Notes under the pieces: model-generated
The model's input: the letters and a program-made list of their open reading frames with translations, nothing else
Databases searched by the model: none
What the model was told of the DNA's origin: nothing
Translations under genes and position numbers: made by a program
Assembly (NCBI GenBank): GCA_001599755.1
Contig: BCHX01000002.1
Location: 2,756,286-2,820,285, forward strand
Length of the DNA stretch: 64,000 nt
Origin: Gliomastix tumulicola
Taxonomy: Eukaryota > Ascomycota > Sordariomycetes > Hypocreales > Bionectriaceae
Direction: 5' to 3'
Shown here: positions 18,465 to 29,247 of the stretch, one piece after another
How positions within the stretch are numbered: position 1 is the stretch's first letter
How the letters are laid out: every line of letters begins with the position of its first letter

Positions 18465-19823
18465 TCAAGCATTGGCATTCTCCTTCGTCACTGGGACCTC
18501 AGCATGGGTCCCAAACCCAAAAGCCTTCTGCAGACTTTGCCGGACGCTCTTAGTCGGACGCGACTCGCCGTCCTTGTCCCTGGACAGAAGTCCCGTCAAG
18601 CTCATGCGCCGCCCAGAGTTGTTCGTATGGTCGTGCGTCCCGAACGATGCCCGCTTCTTCTTCAGCGCCCCGTAGGCAGCGAAGTGAGGATCGACGGGCA
18701 GCGCCGGGCGTGGTGGCCACTCGCCGTCGCGCTTCCAGCCAGCTACGCATGCAGGGAGCATGTCGGAGAGGTTGATCGGGCACGATGGTGTGAGGCTGTT
18801 GACGATGAGCTTATCATAGAGTTGCAGGTAGTGAGACGGCTGAATAGAGGCACGGAGGGGATTCGAAGGCGGTAGAATCGGCGCTGGCACTGGCACGATG
18901 GTCTCCACGGGGTACAGGCTGGTATCGGAGTGCTGCGAGGTCTGCGAGGTGGAGTACTTCTTCAGATGCTTGTGCGACTCGTCGCCCTCCTTGTCCGCAG
19001 TGCCGTCGGACGAAGAGGACGCAGCACTGGGCGTACTCGTCGAGCGGGTGTCCTGGGTCGCGGTAGGACTCGACACGGACCGCCGGAAGAAGAATCGCCT
19101 AGGCGAGTGCGGTGTTGCGGACGGCGTGGGATTCTCGGCCTTCACCCGCACCCGCACCGTCCTCGCTTGTGTCCACGCGGCTCGTCGCGCCTCGAAGCAC
19201 GCAAGCCCTTCGTTGTACTCCATCTCCTTCCGTACCTCTCGCCTCCTCCGTGCCTGCCGTTCTAGCTTAGACATAGGCTCGCTGCCGAAGCCCGAGCCGG
19301 GCTCATGTGAATTCGGAGAGATGGGATCGTCCACAGGGACGTCTGATTCCCAATCGAGAAGGGCCTTGTAGTGGGTAGGGTCCTCCGAGACGACACTGTA
19401 GATCGACACCGCATCGTGGTTGTCCTGTCCGTCCTCGTCACAGTCGTCAGATGGCTCATCTTCGGTCGCATCGTCGTTCTGGTAGCCGTCGTCGTCTCTC
19501 AATTCGTCCTGGACGTCTGCGGGAGAGTCCAGCCCGGGGGCTTCGAGCTTGGGCGACGAGGGCTCCGGGTTTGTCGCTTCGCTTGTCGTAGCTGGCGGGG
19601 GCCATTCGAATTCCCAATCGTTTCGCACCTTGGTTGCGAGGTACTTCTTGACAGCCTCCTTGACCTTGGTCTTGTCTCGGCTGACCAGATCGGCGTGGGC
19701 TTCGGCGGACCATTCAGGTCCATTCGCAGGCGGCGAGTGTGGCCGCTGTGGCGTCGTTGGGTGGTGATGCCGGAGCTTCGCCAGTGGCGAGCGAGGGCCC
19801 TTGTAGAATTCGGTGAAGATCAT
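18465..19823 (-). CDS. DUF4050-like protein, function unknown
   Basis: One exon encodes 452 residues from an ATG at 19823. A few codons upstream remain open to a TTG, but no earlier ATG is in frame. Most of the chain is low-complexity and acidic or Ser-rich, with a basic stretch KLERQARRRREVRK near the middle. The conserved part lies near residues 330-375: LQLYDKLIVN, then PINLSDMLPACVAGWKRDGEWPP, which I recognise as the DUF4050 signature of fungal proteins. No signal peptide or membrane span is seen. Ser-rich segments around RRMSLTGL suggest phosphorylation. The family has no settled biochemical role, and the gene shows no link to the siderophore block beyond adjacency. Confidence 0.75.
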   Translation of the reverse strand: MIFTEFYKGPRSPLAKLRHHHPTTPQRPHSPPANGPEWSAEAHADLVSRDKTKVKEAVKKYLATKVRNDWEFEWPPPATTSEATNPEPSSPKLEAPGLDSPADVQDELRDDDGYQNDDATEDEPSDDCDEDGQDNHDAVSIYSVVSEDPTHYKALLDWESDVPVDDPISPNSHEPGSGFGSEPMSKLERQARRRREVRKEMEYNEGLACFEARRAAWTQARTVRVRVKAENPTPSATPHSPRRFFFRRSVSSPTATQDTRSTSTPSAASSSSDGTADKEGDESHKHLKKYSTSQTSQHSDTSLYPVETIVPVPAPILPPSNPLRASIQPSHYLQLYDKLIVNSLTPSCPINLSDMLPACVAGWKRDGEWPPRPALPVDPHFAAYGALKKKRASFGTHDHTNNSGRRMSLTGLLSRDKDGESRPTKSVRQSLQKAFGFGTHAEVPVTKENANA

Positions 19824-22800
19824 GTTGTCGCTCAACGCAGGGTTCCGGAGAAAACAAGGAGATCAAGGAGCAGACCCCAGAAGGAGGCAATGGTAGAGAG
19901 TTGAAATATTCGTCTTCTCAGCCAGCCCCTCGCTTCTACCCCATTCTATGCCGTTCGGGTGAGCGACAGCAGCAGACGGAGGTTCGCTAGAAACGGACCG
20001 CACCAGCAGCAACAGCACCAGGCACGGATGCCTCAGACAGCACCTGACCCGGACTGAATGATACTTGGTGTGATTGTGGCGTGAGCGGACTGTGAATGGG
20101 AGGCGTCTGAACCAGCGGAATGGCGAGGACTGGGAGAAATATGGGATGCTTTGTCGTGAGCGCCCTCCGGCGAAGACCAGAAGACGGGATAGAGGGTGTG
20201 GGGGAGAATGGGCACGGTAGTGCGGGCAAGGGACGGAGAGCAGCTGGGCTGTCGGCGGTAAAAGTACTATTTTTTGGCTGCAGGACGAGTCCCCCGTCGT
20301 CGCCAGGCCATCTGCAGGTCGAGATCACTCGCCAACTTTCCCAAGGTAGGGTAGGGTCGAGAAGCAGATGCACCGTTAACGGCGGGCGGTGGCGCCAGAA
20401 GCGGGCGGTGACGAAAGAGACTTCAAGCGCGGTGGGCTGGCAGGTACAGGCGCTTGTACCTCCCGTCCTTTTTGGTATCCTTTTTGGTACCTCCCCAGGC
20501 TCCTTGCGGTGGCCCCCAGCCGTGTGCACGTGTCGAGTCAATTTGTCTCAACAGGAAGCTTCTGGTGTCTGCAAACCGCGCAATCTGTGAGCAAACAGTC
20601 CGGAGTGTGCAACGATGCCGGATTCTTTGACCTCAGGCTTGGCCCAGGGGAGCGAGAATCAGCCCATCCTCGAAGGGTCACGATGTCGACGTGGAGGGCA
20701 GCAGCACTGGCAGAAATGGGCTGGGCTGGGCTGGGCTGGACTGGGTTTAGTCGCCAGAGCACACTACTGATGGCGCTAGGAGAGAGTCATCGCTGCCGGC
20801 TACAGGCGGTCACGGCCACGGCCACGGATGGTGCCACCCGCGAACTTTGATGGGACTTTGAATTCGCCCCCTCGCGGTCTTTTGTCTTTGGGGACTGTGA
20901 CTCCTTCTGCCGGCTGTTCATGCTGCTTCGGCTGCTGCCCACGCTCCCCCTGCCCGACCTAAGACTGGCAGCGAGCCGCCGCCGCCTCCACAGCCAAACA
21001 ACGTCGTAGCGTCACATCAATCACCACCCTCGCCACCCCAACCAACCAGCTGTCCCTCCGACGTGCAGCATGCAGAATACCTTACCTCGACGTACCTCCG
21101 AGTCTAGACCGCACCTCTTCTGCGCCCTGCGTTACCTACGCCGGCTTCGTCTGTTTTGTAGCCCTCCCACACCCCTCCCGAGTCAAGCACACCGCATTCC
21201 AAATAATACCCTCCCTGAGCGAAAGGCCGCAGACCACCGGAGCTCCCCGGTGGCGTCCAGCCACTGGGCACCCCAAACCCAGCAGAACACACCACCGATC
21301 TGCCACTTGGACCCCAAAGCTTTGACGCCGGTCTGAGGTGTTTTCCTCACCATTCTTCAGTCTTCAGCGATAAGCTCCGGCTCGTCCCAACCTTGCCCTC
21401 CCTAGCCAGGTCGCGAAGAATGCAGACGGCAGACGGCGAGGCTCTGAACATGTGAAGAATGAGACGCAACCTCCCCCCCCCCCCCCCCCCCCCCCCCCCA
21501 AATCCCTTCACCCACTGATGCTATGCCACTCATTTTTAGCCGGCCCTGAGCTCCCCACAGGTCGCAAGCAGGGACGCATAGACGTCTGGGGCAGTGATCA
21601 AGGGTCATGATTGGCCCTGGGCTGCCCGCTCGTGAGGAGCCGTCTCGTCGTCCTCGCGAAGTGGGACGCTGGATCACTGCCTAGTGCCAATGACGACCTC
21701 TTCAATCATGCATTAGTAGATCGCCGCAATCCTGACACTTGGCCTGCCAGGCACGCGGTATATCTCGAGAGCCTCTTTTTAACACTTCACGGCGAGACGT
21801 CAGGATCCCTGGGTGTTCCCCTTCATACGATTATCTTCATTCATTGCTATACTAATGAGCCAGCATGCCCCCAGAGACCTAATAGTAGTAAGGACAACGC
21901 CCAGCCCAAAAACCAATCTCATTGAAATGCAAAAAACACCAACTTCTAGGTCATTGCCCGATGTCCCCTCATTTAGCGTAAGAACCAGTAAGACAAGAAA
22001 ACTCTCGGGGTATCAAGTTCCGACCAACTGTACTGCCAATGACCTGGCGCTCCTTCACGACCTTGGCGTATTCGCAGATCTGGGAGAATAGCTGAGAGAA
22101 GCCAGTGAGCGAAACAACGTCCCCGTTCCATTGTCCTCTCTCTTCATAAGGTATCTGGACGAGCACAGGGCCATACAGTTGTGCGGATCGACTGGCCTGT
22201 TTCAGCCGGACGACTTCGTGATAAGTGGCAAGAGACAAAACACCAAGGGATCCGAGGAAGAAATAAGGAAATATGCTAGAGAGTATAGAGAATGAATCAT
22301 TCGTCGTTCGTTTCAGATTAGTTGAACGATGCTTCGTAAAAGTCGTGAACGCGTTGCCGTGAGCAAAAGCAAAAATGTCATTCGAGCGAAACCAAAAACA
22401 TGATTCCAATTCCGAAAGGAAAGGAGCAAAAACGAAAGGGGAAAAAAAAGAAAAGGTAAGGAAGAGGAAAGGATAGCAGCCCAGTATGCATGCTTCTAAT
22501 TCCGTATAAAGTGCATCGTTACACAACCCAAGAAAAAACTAAGAGAGGAGTTTGAAGACCGTGTGCAGGGTCTATGAGACCCATTGATACAGGAAGTTGA
22601 GAGACGACGGCGAGTGACAGATTGATCCAAAAACGTCGAGGAGAAAAACTGCTAGGAAGAACGCCAAACAGCTGCGAAGTGATCAATGCTGAAGGAAAAG
22701 TAAATGGATATCGTCATAAAAGAGAAGTCGTTCATCGTAAGAGCAAGCCAGAAGCCCAAGGAAAAGATAACAATGCCAGAAAAACAAGTCGGAAGTTCGT

Positions 22801-22866
22801 ATGTGTGGTGTTCGTCTTAGGAATATAATGAAAGCTTAGTCGACGGCCAGCATTTTGAGGCGTTCC
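19824..22866. other. Long intergenic region with a poly-C run
   Basis: 3 kb between the DUF4050 gene (minus) and the 3' end of the C2H2 gene (minus). Open frames of 150-185 codons (20120-20590 plus, 21969-22526 minus) show no domain and look like chance. A run of 27 C lies at 21473-21499, and a short GGGCT repeat near 20718-20737. The right part may be 3' untranslated sequence of the C2H2 gene. Confidence 0.5.
21473..21499 (+). repeat. Homopolymer of 27 C
   Basis: An uninterrupted C run in non-coding DNA, forming a G run on the minus strand. Its length is prone to slippage error. Confidence 0.9.
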
Positions 22867-25049
22867 CTAGTAAGCAGCGGCAGTTGATCCTTCACTCGTG
22901 GCTACCGCAACAAGCGCGTCAAGGGGGCCGAAGGACTCATTACGGGCAGTTCGATGCTCCTGCTTCGCCTGTTGAGGCTGCTGGTTGGACGGCGGCCCTT
23001 GCTCTCGTGCTGGAAACCCGCTGAATTCGTTGAAGTTGGGGTGGACCATGCGATCAACGTGGGCTACCCGAGGGTCTTGCTGTGCTCGCAGACCCTCTTC
23101 ACGGTGGACTGTCACCGGCCCATTGTACCATCCTCGACGCTTGCCTTCCCTAGAAGTAGATACGGGAGGAGCCGACAAGGTTTGCTGATGGAGAGAGGTA
23201 TTGGGAGCCGGGCCCGAAGGGTAGGATGTGGGAGGCTGCTGGCCTTCGAATCTAACAGAAGGCATGCTGCCACGGGGATGCTCGCCTTGGGCAAGGTTCA
23301 TTGCTGAATTCACCTCCATCGCCCACTTGTGAGCACCATCCCGCGGGGGCGTGCTCTGGTTGATTTCTAGGCGGGTGAGGCCACGTTGCAGGCTGGCATC
23401 GTACACATTCAGATTGCGCCGCTCATGGTGTTGAGGGGTCAAAGTCTGATGGAGTGACGGCGGCTGCTGGGAATCAATCCTCATGGGCGATGGCTGTCGC
23501 CCAGGAGGTGTCATCGGCCGGGCCTGAGCCGGATTGTCAAATGACTCGATTCCCGGGAGTTGGAGGCCAGACCGATTGTTGGACGGATTAGCAATGGGAG
23601 GCGGTGGGTTCGGCCCAATGGCGGATTGGCTGACAACGTTGTTCAACTGGCTCGGACTGGTGCTGTTGAAGTTCTGGCTATCCGGGTGCCAAGTCCGTCT
23701 TCTCCAAGCGTCCTCGGCGGCACTGCTTGTTGTCGAATCACGTCGGCTAGACCACCCAGCGGTCGACGACGTTGGCGAGGCTACCATGCTAGCACTCGGA
23801 GGAGCGAACGCAACGCTATGCGAACTGTTCAGAGGGCCAGCACCACCAAAGAGCGGTCTCCCGGGAGGGTTCTGGAAAACGCCAGACTGGAAAGGGTTCG
23901 GCGCCGACGGTACACTGAGTCGCCGGCCTGGAGTGCGTGCGCCAGCTGTGTACATGCTGTGCGAACGAGTGTGCGAAGACGCCGGTGACATGACGCCAGG
24001 TACCCACCTTGGGCTCGTCTGTCCAGTAGAGAAGGTTGACGAAGTAGGTGTGCTGTAATCCGTAGGGGACGAGGGTCGATACGAGTAGGCACCTTCACCG
24101 GGCCTTCCCTGCGGGTTTGCCATGACCAGCGGAGGCGGGCGGCGCCGTGCATCGAGAGAACTGTAGTTGGACCCGACAGAGCTGATGCTGTTGATGCTCG
24201 ACGTTGAAAGAGACTTCGAGTGTCCTCTCTGAGGGCCGCCAGCGCTACCTCCCGTTGAAGCTCTGGCTCTATTTCCTGCCTGTCGCACTCGGTCTGTCCT
24301 GATCTGGCGTTGGAACCTGGAACCAGTGGCGGCCAAAGAATCGATGGGTATGTCCTCGTTGACATGGACTGTTTGCGCATGTTGTCTAAGGTTGTCGAGT
24401 CGCGAAAATCGGCGCGAACAGTGGCATTGGAACGGTCGCTCGCCCGTATGTTTCCTATTCAGAGGACAGAAGTCAGTAAACCTAGTCGACAAAGACTCCC
24501 CGCCAACAAGGAGCGCAGCACAGATGCTGCTAGGAATGGTGGTGGTTGTGCAAACCTGATGTGCCTTGCCAGATGCTCGCTTCTCGTGAAGCTCAGGTTA
24601 CAAGGCGGGTAATCCGTACAATAGAAGCGCTGCGACTTCTTCTTCTTGCCCGACCGCGTCCCGTCGGCGTTCACGCTCTCGTCGTCCGAGCCCATGTCGT
24701 CACCCGCACCCTCGCCGTCCGAATCGTCCATGCCCATGTCGGTCGATTCTCTCCGCACGGATCTATCAGACGTATGAGAGTTGTCGGATCTCGAGTTGTC
24801 GCCGAAGATATGCACGCCCCGTGGATATGGGCTCTGGGGAGGGCGCTTCATCTCAGCCACGATGGGACTGAAGGTGGCCCTCGTAGGCGTCGACGCATCA
24901 TCGTGGCCGTGGGCTGACTGTGGGTGCGGTGCAGTTCTGGGGCGAGAGGTCGTCGGTTGTGATGGCGTCATCACGCTGTCGCGGATGGCGTTGGTGGCTA
25001 TGCCTTCAGGTATATGAGGGGAATTAGCCGATCTCAAGGCGGCCGCCAT
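22867..25049 (-). CDS. C2H2 zinc finger transcription factor (Usv1/Rgm1-like finger pair)
   Basis: Exons 25049-24556 and 24454-22867 join across a 101-base intron placed inside the finger region (AG|G codon), giving 693 residues. The join restores SEHLARHIRKHTGERPFQC. Two fingers lie at about residues 140-190. The first has five residues between its cysteines (CTDYPPC), and the second has only one (CHC), followed by FSRLDNLRQHAQTVH. The following EDIPIDSLAATGSRFQRQIR segment is typical of the fungal subgroup. An acidic stretch and a KKKK motif precede the fingers; a Pro/Ser/Gln-rich low-complexity tail of about 480 residues follows. The fingers resemble those of yeast Usv1 and Rgm1, stress-linked regulators. 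The function here is unknown. The upstream region is 4 kb without genes, compatible with a long complex promoter or 5' leader. Confidence 0.85.
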
Positions 25050-25614
25050 GCCGACGTGGGAAGGAGGTGGTGAAAAGGTCGACGCAGGTGCAGAGGATCG
25101 TCGGTCGGGTGCGCTTATTTGTGTGTTGATTATAGGCCTGTGTGGTGATTATGTAGTATGTATATGTTCGGCGTTTGACTCTGTTGGCCGAGAGAGTATA
25201 GAGCCAGATGGCGTTTTGGGGAGGGTTGCGTTCGGGGAGGTCGGTCGGCGTTGTCGTGTCGTAACAGAAATTCGTTGGGTTGGGTTTAGTGCTGTGCCGC
25301 TCTGAGGCTGGGTGCAAGCATGTGCGTCCACGCAGGCGTGTTGGCGCAGGTATATGTAAGATAGTGAAACGCCCGTGGCCGCGCCTGGAGGGGGGGACCT
25401 TTCTTTAAGTCCGGGTGCAAGAGGATACGATGTGACGCAGGAGTAGCACGGCTGCACGAGGAACAGAGATGCATCAGGATGCGGGGCTAGTGAGATGGGC
25501 CGGCCGATGGAGGTGGGCAGGTTCTATGCGATCAGGACGGGTCGTCTGGCGAGAGGCGAGAATGGCGATGGGATTACTCTGTCCTTTGTCTCGAGTACTA
25601 AGGTATGTGCGTCG

Positions 25615-25690
25615 ATGCCTAAAGGTAGTAGGTACGTTGGTAGTAGGTACTTAGGCAGTAGGTAATGTTGCTGAAGCAGGTAGGTAAGGT
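25615..25690 (+). repeat. Imperfect GTAGGTA-type tandem repeat
   Basis: Several copies of AGTAGGTAC/GGTAGTAGGTA-like units lie upstream of the C2H2 gene. Confidence 0.6.
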
Positions 25691-26086
25691 ACGCTTGAGG
25701 CACAACAGAATGGAAGGTGGTGAAGGATGGTGAGAAAGGGAAGGAACGATGGGGTGGAGGAAAACGGAAGGACGAGAAGTTACAGCAGGTCAGGGCAGAG
25801 CAGGGGGCAAAAGTCGAGGCTGGACGGGCAACGCATTGAATGTATGACCAGTGGCTGCCCCTTACACGAGCCAGCCCAGGGCTTGGCTCACAGTGCCTGG
25901 TATAATGGATGCGGTATGCCTGGGTCTTGATGGATCGCTGGCTGTAAGGTACAAGCAACTAAAAAGAGATACACTAGGGGACGAGCAGTGCCTTGGGGGA
26001 CCTTGGGGAGGGGGGGCTTTGCCTGATGGAGGGTGGTGGAATCGAGACATGGTGGCTGGCTAGCGGGACGAGGAGATGGAGAAGGA

Positions 26087-26122
26087 GATGCAGCGATGCA
26101 GCGATGCAGCGATGCAGAGATG
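26087..26122 (+). repeat. 8-base tandem GATGCAGC, about 4 copies
   Basis: Four consecutive copies of GATGCAGC, the last one degenerate. Confidence 0.8.
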
Positions 26123-26646
26123 GGCCAGGGCATCCCCGATCTCTGGTTCCCTCCTCAGGGCCTACGGTGTGCCGACGCAACTAAGCGTTCCTACCAGCTT
26201 GTCGAGACGGGCGAACCTTGGGCGCCTCATTGGACGGCGCGAGATATGCATGGGTGGGAACCAACATGGAAAGCTGAGGGTGATCGAAGCAGACGAGAGG
26301 GGGGGCAGAGCAGGCGAATCACGTCAAGCGCGAAGCTAAAACATGGCATTATGGGCTGAGGGGTGGCGGAGGCGGAGAGACCTTTGACGTCGAGGACGAC
26401 AGCAGCGATACGGAGTAATAGATGATAGTAGCAGTGGCGGTGGTTTGTCTCAGCACAGCACAGGCCTATGTCTCGAGTCTCGGGTGGTTGGCGCCCATGC
26501 CGGATCCGGTCGTCAGAGGCTACGATAAGAAGCTGAGAACGAAGACGGACGAGAGTCATCCACATCACACCATCAGGTACCTTGTGCTCGGGGTCGGAAG
26601 GCAGCCAGCCTGTCAGTTGTTTGTCAGTCCGTCAGTCCGTCTCTCT

Positions 26647-26671
26647 GCCTGCCTGTCTGTCTGTCTGTCTG
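26647..26671 (+). repeat. (CTGT)n microsatellite
   Basis: A short run of CTGT units preceded by CCTG units. Confidence 0.8.
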
Positions 26672-27161
26672 ATGTGTTGGCCGTCTTGGGTGTGTAACCG
26701 AAGATCAGGTAATTTATGTGAGACGCCGGCCGAGATGGGCCCCGAAAGAGGCATGAGCAGAGCAGATGCTGAAAAGGCGATGCTGTAAGGGATGGGATTG
26801 GCTGCTTCGCTGTCCTGCTGGTGAACTGGTGGTGCTCGCCCGCCTCTAAAGGCACCCCGAAAGGCACCCCGAAAGACACCCCACCAGCGACCCAGAACGC
26901 TTCAAGTCGTCAAGCCGTCAAAACTCAGCCGAGACAGAATCGATGCGCTGGCCGTGATAGAGCGTCTGTGCCCAGCCCGACAACGCATCCATCAGAGGAA
27001 AGGAAGCAGCAGAAAGAAGGGCTAGCCAAGGTACACCCTCCTCAGTCCGCTGTGGGACGTCAGGCACAGGTCATCTGCTCAAAGCCTCTGCTGTTAGTGC
27101 GGCGGGTCCAAGACTCACAAAGCCCATGTTCGCTGAGGTCCGTCGCAAGCCTCCCCGTCAT

Positions 27162-27188
27162 GATTCATTCATCCATTCATTCATTCAC
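27162..27188 (+). repeat. (ATTC)n microsatellite
   Basis: Six to seven near-perfect ATTC units, one changed to ATCC. Confidence 0.8.
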
Positions 27189-29247
27189 TCTCACCAACGC
27201 AGGCATGTGAAGGGGGCAGCTAGAAACAGCAACGGCGCTTTGCTTCGGCCGCCCAGCAGCAACAGTGTGGGCGCATCCACACGCATACATACACGTACAG
27301 CCGAGTACCTGACTTATCGCTGCACGTCGAGCCCACCACCGACAAGGGCCTGCAGGTGTGAATCGGTTATCTGATCTCAACGCACCTCCCATTCGCCTGT
27401 GCGAAGTATTAGCTTACATCCATCCCGGCTATGGATGCTATGCACGCCCATGCAAGTCGGCCAGCGTGACTCCTCCAGCCAAGGCTTACGCCCACCCTGC
27501 CACTTGGGCAATGGTGGACGATCTCCCATGCTGAGGGCGCACCATGCGACTCGACGTGAAACCGTGTGAGAAGCAGTCAGCCTGCATATGTATGACGGGG
27601 TCGTGGCCATTCCCGGTGAACTCTCTGGCTGCCAGGCCATCATCTGGTCTGCCCTCTCCCCACCCTTGCATAACTGTGTGCCTGAACCTTGATATCGAAG
27701 CCTGAGAGAAAACCCCTCTCCGTCGGTATGGGCATATAATAGCTCGGAATAAGATTCAGCGGTGCGTCTTCCTGAAGACCAACCTGGGGCTACCCTTGGT
27801 CGTCCTCTATTCTCACAGGCGGCGCCGAGAAATCCGGCACTCCCGGGCTCCGGCCAACCAGTCCTTGGGGCCATCATCCGCCACGCTGCTCGAGACCTTC
27901 TCTCATGAGACTCGTCGTATTGTAACTAGCAGAACCCGACGGGCAAAAGGGTTGCCAAGTGGGACACCGAGCCGCCGCCGGGCACCCTCCCTACCTCCTT
28001 AAGTCCAGGTCAGCTGGACCAGGCTTCTGAACCCGTTTTTGCCTCTCTTTCCATTCCAGCCCAGGAACACGGGTTCTCGGATAGGCATAAAAGAAACGAG
28101 GTGGTTGGCTATCCCGCTGCCCTGCTCCATGCTGAACTCCGAGACCGAGGGCGAGGCCACCGCCGCCGCCTCCGCCCAGAACCCCGTTCATGACGCAAGG
28201 GATGGCAAAGTGGTCAGACGCACCACGTTGAAGGTAGCCCACTTCTTGTCAGATTTCCGTATGCAACTGCAAGGGAGGGCTGTCTTGCGCTCGGGGACCC
28301 AGAATGGCTCCCAAGACACCGCCAAAACGCCGCCTTTCGGACCACGCAGTCATCCATCCACTCATCCTACGATACATCGCCAAGGTGCCTCAACTCCCAC
28401 TGCCCAGTTGTGTGGTACGTATGTAATGGCGAGCCACTATCTCATGCAAGTCGACGGGAAAGGCACCTTGAACAGGGGGGCTCCCCGACATCCCAGCGCA
28501 GGTCAGTGGGAAAGGCCGCTAGACGCTAACTAGCTGCTGCCTTTTCTCCCTGCATGAGATCATTCATGCATTTTGTCTTGCGTCTCCCATAAAGGAGGGC
28601 AGGACGGCGTTCCGTGTCACCGCGATATATGTCCACTCCGCTATACGGCTCCTTGACCGCTAGTTCTTGCTTACACTGCGTGTCTTTTCTATTCTGCGTG
28701 ACATGCGTATAAGCAAGGGGGACAGCGTCTTGTGTCTCATACTCGTACGCACTTGATTCTCGTTGGTCTCCGAAGGTCTGGATCCCCCCCCCCCCGGAGA
28801 TCTGGCGCGCGCAAAGGCAAAAACTTTCCGCAAAAACCTCGTACGGGGCGTGCTGACCACCTCCCCCTGGACTGATCTATTTGGCTTTTCGGCGTCGGCA
28901 GTTTTAGGCGAATCCGGCCGTGGGATGCCCTGAATCAGGGGAGCTGGCGCTTACGAGCCTCTGGGTCGTGACGACTCGGTTGCCTGAGAAAGAACAGGTC
29001 ATGCACGCCTCGAGCTGACCAATCACGTCTCACGGCACGTGGGATGCCGGTACGATAATGAGTGAATGGGCCATCGAATTCATCTGTCTTCACTCGTTAC
29101 AAATGCAAGAGAGCAAGCCCAATAATCTAGTCCGTGAGCCAACTCCAAACCATCATACCCGCATCATATCCAAAGAGAGTGTAAAAAGCATAAGGTCTTG
29201 GTGAGAGTACAGCAGGGCTTCCATTCAGAACCCTGAAAAGGCAGCCT

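Larger units (their letters stand above)
25050..29247. other. 4.2-kb gene-free region rich in simple repeats
   Basis: No credible coding exon is seen on either strand between the C2H2 gene start and the DUF2434 gene end. It holds several short repeats (25615-25690, 26087-26122, 26647-26671, 27162-27188), an imperfect tandem of AAAGGCACCCCG near 26849-26882 and one isolated ATCAGATAA at 27367 (minus). A long 5' leader, a non-coding transcript or simple spacer are all possible. Confidence 0.5.

Noticed and set aside
21969..22526. 185-codon minus-strand frame rich in Phe
   Set aside because: The start of the chain is low-complexity and hydrophobic from an A-rich plus strand; no recognisable family, and it lies where the 3' untranslated region of the C2H2 gene is expected.
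27367..27375. Eighth ATCAGATAA site (minus strand) in the long intergenic region
   Set aside because: Isolated, more than 2 kb from any start codon, and one chance copy is expected in a window of this size.
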